64,000 bases of DNA, from NCBI GenBank assembly GCA_014338405.1, contig JTDE01002445.1, forward strand, positions 25,883 through 89,882, written 5' to 3'. Positions 59,470 to 64,000 of the stretch are shown here, piece by piece. Each line of letters starts with the position of its first letter. The stretch's first letter is position 1. Made by a program: the position numbers and the translations under genes. The notes under the pieces were generated by a model, which worked only from the letters and a program-made list of their open reading frames with translations, was not told the origin of the DNA and made no database searches. Source of the DNA: Paragonimus skrjabini miyazakii (Eukaryota; Platyhelminthes; Trematoda; Plagiorchiida; Troglotrematidae).

Positions 59470-60305
59470 TCGTACCCTCCTCGTCTTTATGGATTATCTA
59501 AAGTACACTGAGACCAGTTACTGACAAATCGACTTCTTATCGCGAAGTTACAATGGACTTCAAAACGCTCGCAACCTTTGCGAAAAGAACGTTGTGCGCA
59601 CAGGCCAAAGGACACACCCGAATTTATGGATGTCATTAAAGATATGGACACATACGGTAGAACAAGGCACCTTTTTAATATTGAGTGACTATTCACAAAT
59701 TTCCCACTGTTAGAAACAACTGACTAAATATGCGATTATATCTTTACTAACCAAAGTGATATTAGTATTTACTTGATTAAACTTAAAGAAAACATCCTTC
59801 GTTGTACATTTGATATACAGTTCCCTTTTTAACGGATACTATATCAAACAGAGACGACATAGCGATGGGATCACCTGTTTGATCCTATCCTTGAGGATAT
59901 TTTCATGCTCAAACTTGACAGCAATAGTTTAAAGAATAATATTTGTAAATAAATACTCTACTAATGATATGTGGACGATACATGTATGACTTGTGACTCG
60001 GTGTCCGATCCAATAGTTATATTTTAAAAAATTCAACACGTCAACTGGCTATGAAATTTACTTTGGAAGTAGAAATTAACGGAATGGTAGCATTTCTGGA
60101 TGTTTATTACGACAGGATAGTGGAAGATTGAAACGAAGCGTGTACAGCAATGGGATGACCAATATACATATTTCTTAAGGTTTATTCCTCATAAACACAA
60201 AAGAAATTTAGTAAATCGCATGACATACAGAGCAAGAGTGATCTGCAGCTCAAGTAAACTTGAGGAACTAAAAATGATCTATAGTGTTACGGAAAAACGG
60301 TTCAT
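59470..60305 (+). pseudogene. Penelope-like element, reverse-transcriptase domain (degraded)
   Basis: Plus-strand blocks: CDYIFTNQSDISIYLIKLKE, DDIAMGSPV followed after a +1 frame change by DPILEDIFMLKLDSN (the MGSPLGPxLAxIFM motif of PLE reverse transcriptases), then MVAFLDVYYDR, GRLKRSVYSNG, HKHKRNLVNRMTYRARVICS and LEELKMIYS. In-frame stops and several frame changes make it a pseudogene. The matching GIY-YIG endonuclease lies on the same strand at 60803-61260, separated from it by two later insertions. The RTE tail at 58862-59421 lies just upstream. Confidence 0.85.
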
Positions 60306-60364
60306 CATCATTGATAAATGGATTGAGAATAACACAACGTTATGAGCAAGTTGTAATACTCTAC

Positions 60365-60394
60365 GTTTCAACCACCTCGGGTGGCCTTCCTCAG
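60365..60394 (-). ncRNA. Hammerhead-ribozyme-like core (left arm of palindrome)
   Basis: The mirror copy of the core at 60462-60491, read on the minus strand: CTGAGGA at 60394-60388, the same stem II, then GAAAC. It is identical across the core. Confidence 0.5.
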
Positions 60395-60461
60395 GAGTGT
60401 TGTAATCGAAATCACATCAACAAAGGATTCATTTGTTAGTGTGATTTTGATTACAACACTC

Positions 60462-60491
60462 CTGAGGAAGGCCACCCGAGGTGGTTGAAAC
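60462..60491 (+). ncRNA. Hammerhead-ribozyme-like core (right arm of palindrome)
   Basis: CTGAGGA (60462-60468) fits the conserved CUGANGA box and GAAAC (60487-60491) the second conserved box. Between them CCACC and GGTGG pair around a CGA loop, extended by two possible G-U pairs. PLEs are known to carry hammerhead motifs in their terminal repeats, which fits the setting. Stem III and the cleavage site were not resolved, so activity is not claimed. Confidence 0.5.
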
Positions 60492-60587
60492 GTAGAGTAT
60501 TACAACTTGCTCATAACGCTGTGTTATTCTCAATCCATTTATCAATAACATGTTAAACACGACACCCAAACTGTTTGACTTCATTCG

Positions 60588-60700
60588 GTTCATCATCATC
60601 ATAGACAGGAGTACATCAGTGGTTCACACTGATGCTTAACTGCCACACAACCACGAAGAAGAAAAAGCAAACCCTATATAGGAAGAGAGAAGGGGAAAAA
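60588..60700 (-). repeat. Short RTE-type 3' tail
   Basis: TCATCATCATCATAGACAG followed by ATCAGTGGTTCACACTGATGC and the AAGAAGAAAAAGCAAACCC block: about 110 bp of the 3' end of the family seen at 47.1 kb. It is an extreme 5' truncation inserted inside the PLE, between the palindrome and the endonuclease part. Confidence 0.75.
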
Positions 60701-60802
60701 ACGGAAAGAACGCATGTTCCTACCTAAGCCCACTAATGTTTCAGAAAGGTCTGTCTTCATCACAGTACTTTTTAAAACGTCTATCGAAATGTATAAAAAA
60801 AA

Positions 60803-61260
60803 GTGCTTGGCAGCTTCTTTGTGTTTAACCACAAAAAACTCGGTGTGCCATCATTCAGCGATTCAAGAATAGACTATCTCGTCAATCTGAATCATTTCTT
60901 CCATATCAGCTCACCTGTCAGGTATATCGGGCACGCAACAAGCGGATTATCTAGGTGCATCACTGAACATTGTCCCAAATCCCATAGTATGATTACCGTC
61001 ATATCTGTGAGCAGCACAATTCTGGAACACCTGATAGAGAGTGGACACACGGTCGACGTTACATAAGCGTCTTCGATTATCTCTAGAATAGCGCCGACGT
61101 CTAGCAAGAACCTCAGAAAGATATTTTTATCTACGACAGAAGTGGTTAGTATTCACTCTCTAAAACCAGACTTCCGTAAACGAAAAAAAACTGAAAACCT
61201 TATAGCTTTCGTGGTCTGCTACGGCGACGGACTCGCTCTGTACATAATCCCTAATCCTTA
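60803..61260 (+). pseudogene. Penelope-like element, GIY-YIG endonuclease domain (degraded)
   Basis: The plus-strand frame from about 60890 reads SSPVRYIGHATSGLSRCITEHCPKS, followed by SSTILEHLIESGHTVDV. This fits the PLE pattern YIGxTxRxLSxRxxEHxPK and SxIxxHLxxSGHxVD. Later frames show NEKKLKTL and LSWSATATDSLC, remnants of the usual C-terminal PLE segment. It belongs with the RT at 59470-60305. Frame changes make it inactive. Confidence 0.8.
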
Positions 61261-61748
61261 TCTTAGAAAGCTTTATTTCTCACACCTTTCTCTACTACTC
61301 TCTATATGAAATGTAACACTGATCAATATGTCATTTCATTTACACCATGACCGTTCTATCTCGTTATGCAACTGTTTGCTCGTTTTCCTGTTTGCTTGAC
61401 TGTTTGACTCATGTACTAAGTAATCGCTGTCCAATAGTTTATTGATCATCATGCATGTTAAGTTCACTGACATTGAGCCCAAATGGAATAGTCGAAATTA
61501 TATGCATCTCTTCACATAGGTAAACAGCAGAATAGAATAATCGAAAAATAATGTCTTTCCCGTTTGTGTCATTAAGAGAAACTCAACAAGCCGTAGTTTA
61601 AGTATACAACACGTCCGGTCTGGTTACTTTCCAGTCTATCACAACAGCAGGCGATGGTCTATCTCAATTCGCAGGGCTGTTTGACGAGAGAAGACGTTAT
61701 CGCACATTTTTCAACGGAACCGTCTGTAACGCTCGAGATTCGACTCAC

Positions 61749-61892
61749 CTCAGGAGGTAATTGGGCCAGCTCATTGAGCAATTTTGTAGACTCGCCTGCA
61801 AAATCCGTTTTGGAGACCACGCGTGTGACTAGCCCCAAATTGTAAGCTTCGCGAGCAGTCAAACGTCGGTTGAAGAGAAGCATTTCATTGGC
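61749..61892 (-). CDS. ECI2-like enoyl-CoA isomerase/hydratase (crotonase family), single exon
   Basis: A 144-bp minus-strand exon of 48 whole codons, phase 0 at both ends. The acceptor GTAG lies just above 61892 and the donor GTGAGT at 61748-61743. It encodes ANEMLLFNRRLTAREAYNLG followed by LVTRVVSKTDF and LNELAQLPPE. This matches the peroxisomal/mitochondrial enoyl-CoA delta-isomerase 2 group, where human ECI2 reads EMLLFGKKLTAGEA and LPPN. Crotonase enzymes act on acyl-CoA double bonds in fatty-acid oxidation; this segment follows the catalytic pocket. The gene is convergent with IFT172. The neighbouring exons were not found: upstream ones lie beyond or within the transposon-rich right edge, and the C-terminal exon should lie below 61741. 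Frame and splice sites look intact, but a single isolated exon could also be a duplicated relic. Confidence 0.75.
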
Positions 61893-62880
61893 CTACGGAT
61901 AGAAATACAGAGATGAGCATGAATGTAACGATTGTTAGTCGTCTAGACTCATTTAACTGAGGCAAGAAAATATGGAATTGACCACCGGAAATGTTGTAGT
62001 AGACGACCAGATTGCATTCATTGTTGAGTGAAGTGTCTGAATCTACCGATTGACTTGGCTAGCTCAAAGATTAACATTACGCCAAAATTAGTTCGCAGAA
62101 AAGCCAATTTTTCGTTTTAGATGTCCATATAAACCCAGTTATGCGGCCAAAGTTCTTACAGAAAACAGCTGATGAGAAATCAAAAAGAACATCTGGACGA
62201 AATGGGTCGACGTAAACGATCACGTCTACAATCGAAGGGCGAACACAAGCTCTCTTACATGATCAGGTTGAATTTCAGGGCGATGATGCTCCGACCGGTC
62301 TTGTGCGTGAGTTTGAACCGCCCAACAAAAACTGTCCCTTCCAGAGCGGATTCATGCCGAGTATACTGGCTTACTACCCGTTCTATTGTGCTCAACAGTA
62401 CTCGAGTTATGGGATCCAGCAGTAAGCCACAGGCAAGGCGAGATCGATTGGAATGTGTCTTACTCAGCAGAAGTCACTAACACGGTCGATAACGGAAAGA
62501 GGATGTATAGGTGCGTTGAACTAAGTCTGATCTGAGACTGTTAACAGATCTCAAGTCAATCCATAGGTGTTCATGTGGTCCGTACAGGGTGAACATTGGA
62601 ACCCGCCCTGTACGTTTTACAGTGTACAACGAGAGTATAATGAAACCAATACGATAACACAGTTTATTGTAAGGGATTACTACAAGATTTCAAACGTATA
62701 AAAAGTGAACGCTGAAATTTAGACGAAACGTGAATGACATGCGAGTACGAGGTGATCAAAAGATATATGTGATAGGTTTCGAAGTTGATGCCACACTTGA
62801 CTCAACGGATAAAGAAAGTGAATAAATTGTTCGGAATAGTGGTGTTGTTAGTAACTTAGGTTGATTTTTTGAGTATTCGG
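61893..62880. other. Presumed intron of the ECI2-like gene with an unassigned coding-like stretch
   Basis: Between 62270 and 62500 both strands are open for 50-90 codons. The minus strand has a strong GTAAGA donor after LKFNLI at about 62259, and the plus strand has TTTCAG before GDDAPTGLVREFEPP. Neither translation matches a family known to me, so no gene is called. Confidence 0.4.
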
Positions 62881-64000
62881 TTGTTCCTCGAACTTGGTAT
62901 TTAATTTACAAACGTTTTATCACCAGTTGAGGTGACATCATCAGCGCGTAGGGGTTTGAGCTTATAAAGTTGGGCATGGAGGTTGATGAAGTTTGATGAA
63001 TGTTTGACTGTTTAAACTGAATTCTTATTAGTTGTTACCTATTGTTTGTGAACTTCAGACTTGGAGTCTGATTGGTCACTTCCTGTGGTTGTTGAACAGT
63101 GACCTGAAATTTGATTGGCTGGTCTTTTTATTTTGACTGGTTCGGTCAGTTCTTTTTTTTCTTTCAGCTGATTGGTTACGCACTATCTAACATCGATCCA
63201 AAGTGTTCAAGATGCTGCATTCCGTTGCGCCGACGTTTGTGCATTTTCATATTTCTATCTCCCCAAGTATTTGGCTCGCATCGACTCACGAATTTTATCC
63301 AATTCAATGTGGTTGTTTCGAAACGGCTGATAAACACCAGGCTTCAGGAAATTCTCTTGCACGTTTGGTGTTTGCCTGAATAAGGTGTTCTGCGGGAGTT
63401 AGGTTGAACATGTGACTAGCTTGATCCTCGTATGCACAGACCAACAAAACTTGTCCGTGTCTTTCGATGTCCAATTAGTGTTCATGTATTCGTGTAGATA
63501 ACTTTCGTACAGTTTGGCCAACGTAGTGTTCTCCGCAGTCATCGTAATTGATTTCGCGCATAACGTATATTTTACCGATGGATTTGAGTTGTTCATTTGA
63601 CTCTGTGAATACTCTAAGTAATGTTACTGTTGGTTTATGTACTAGAGTGATGTCATGTAATCGCACAAATCGTGCTGTCAGTTCCGATATGCGTTTGACA
63701 TAAGGTGAGACAGTTCGTTTTGTTGATGGTTGTTTTCTCCAGCAACAGACTAAGTCCGACGAAATTTTGTGGACATCCATCGCGAAGAAATACTCAATAC
63801 AAATACTTTTATTGTTTCTTCTAGGATCTTGCGGTGCTGCAATGTGTCTCATCTCCTCTAAAGAGAGTTCGAATGCAAATTCTTTTATGACAGGCTTGAC
63901 GGTTGCTAAGAAAACCGAGAAGTTGATCCGCATATGTTTCTCTTCAACAGACGTTCCACAGCGTTAGATTGAGCCCACCACTAGGAAATATATTCAAGAA
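62880..64000 (-). pseudogene. Penelope-like element, C-terminal RT flank, GIY-YIG endonuclease and 3' region (runs off right edge)
   Basis: The minus-strand open frame 63933-63475 contains VSPYVKRISELTARFVRLHD, then KSIGKIYVMREINYDDCG and CGEHYVGQTVRKLSTRIHEH. This is the Cys-linker plus GIY-YIG core typical of PLEs. A stop follows EH. Beyond it, frame-shifted remnants (NNHIELDKIRES) continue to about 63260, then non-coding sequence leads to the hammerhead-like core near 62944. The RT domain proper lies outside the window. It is inactive because of the stop and shifts. Confidence 0.8.
62911..62944 (-). ncRNA. Hammerhead-ribozyme-like core downstream of a PLE
   Basis: On the minus strand CTGATGA (62944-62938) is followed by a stem of up to 7 bp (TGTCACC with GGTGATA, one G-U pair) around a 6-nt loop, then AAACG. 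Compared with the palindrome core at 60.4 kb, the Gly-box GAAA reads AAAA, so one conserved base is changed. It lies in the 3' region of the minus-strand PLE at the right edge, as expected for a PLE terminal repeat. Activity is doubtful because of the changed base. Confidence 0.45.

Larger units (their letters stand above)
60310..60546. repeat. 237-bp near-perfect palindrome with hammerhead-like cores
   Basis: Left arm 60310-60424 and right arm 60432-60546 are reverse complements with only a handful of mismatches around a 7-bp spacer. It lies between the PLE RT and endonuclease and is probably two PLE terminal pieces in inverted orientation. Each arm has one CTGAGGA...GAAAC core, on opposite strands. 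Confidence 0.9.

Overview
The window is eukaryotic and looks like flatworm DNA, most likely from a digenean trematode. There is no operon-like gene packing. A single gene is cut into small exons separated by 2-9 kb introns with GT/AG borders, and the non-coding DNA is full of old retroelement debris: RTE-type non-LTR elements with GAT-triplet tails, Penelope-like elements (PLEs) with GIY-YIG endonuclease remnants, and tRNA-derived SINE-like repeats. The species cannot be fixed from sequence alone.

The main gene is the 3' part of IFT172 on the + strand. Eleven exons (5520-5749, 13932-14216, 23303-23549, 27129-27470, 31087-31368, 35550-35936, 41554-41718, 45874-46188, 48843-49055, 51157-51360, 53391-53768) join in frame into 1,015 residues ending at a TGA stop. 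These form the TPR-like helical C-terminal half of the peripheral IFT-B protein that works at the ciliary tip. The N-terminal WD40 exons lie left of the window. The first two complete introns are phase 2 and the remaining eight are phase 0.

The introns hold most of the repeats. There is an RTE endonuclease fragment at the left edge, a SINE-1 family in at least six recognisable copies, and a second tRNA-derived SINE (SINE-2) nested in one of them with an 11-bp target duplication. A pair of reverse-transcriptase fragments sits in opposite orientation in two introns (12.3-13.2 kb and 28.1-28.9 kb). A head-to-head duplicated RTE 3' end lies at 37.0-38.6 kb, and PLE GIY-YIG fragments lie at 36.3 and 44.3 kb.

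Downstream of IFT172 there is an RTE reverse-transcriptase pseudogene (54.1-56.0 kb) and then a layered nest at 58.9-61.3 kb. In that nest a PLE contains an RTE tail that itself contains a solo LTR, plus a 237-bp near-perfect palindrome carrying hammerhead-ribozyme-like cores on both strands. On the minus strand at 61.75-61.89 kb lies one exon of a convergent ECI2-like enoyl-CoA isomerase/hydratase gene. The right edge is another PLE on the minus strand, with a related hammerhead-like core in its 3' region.

The most interesting system is the set of ribozyme-like PLE terminal cassettes and the repeated fold-back arrangement of element ends. It probably reflects known PLE biology, but the arrangements here deserve checking.
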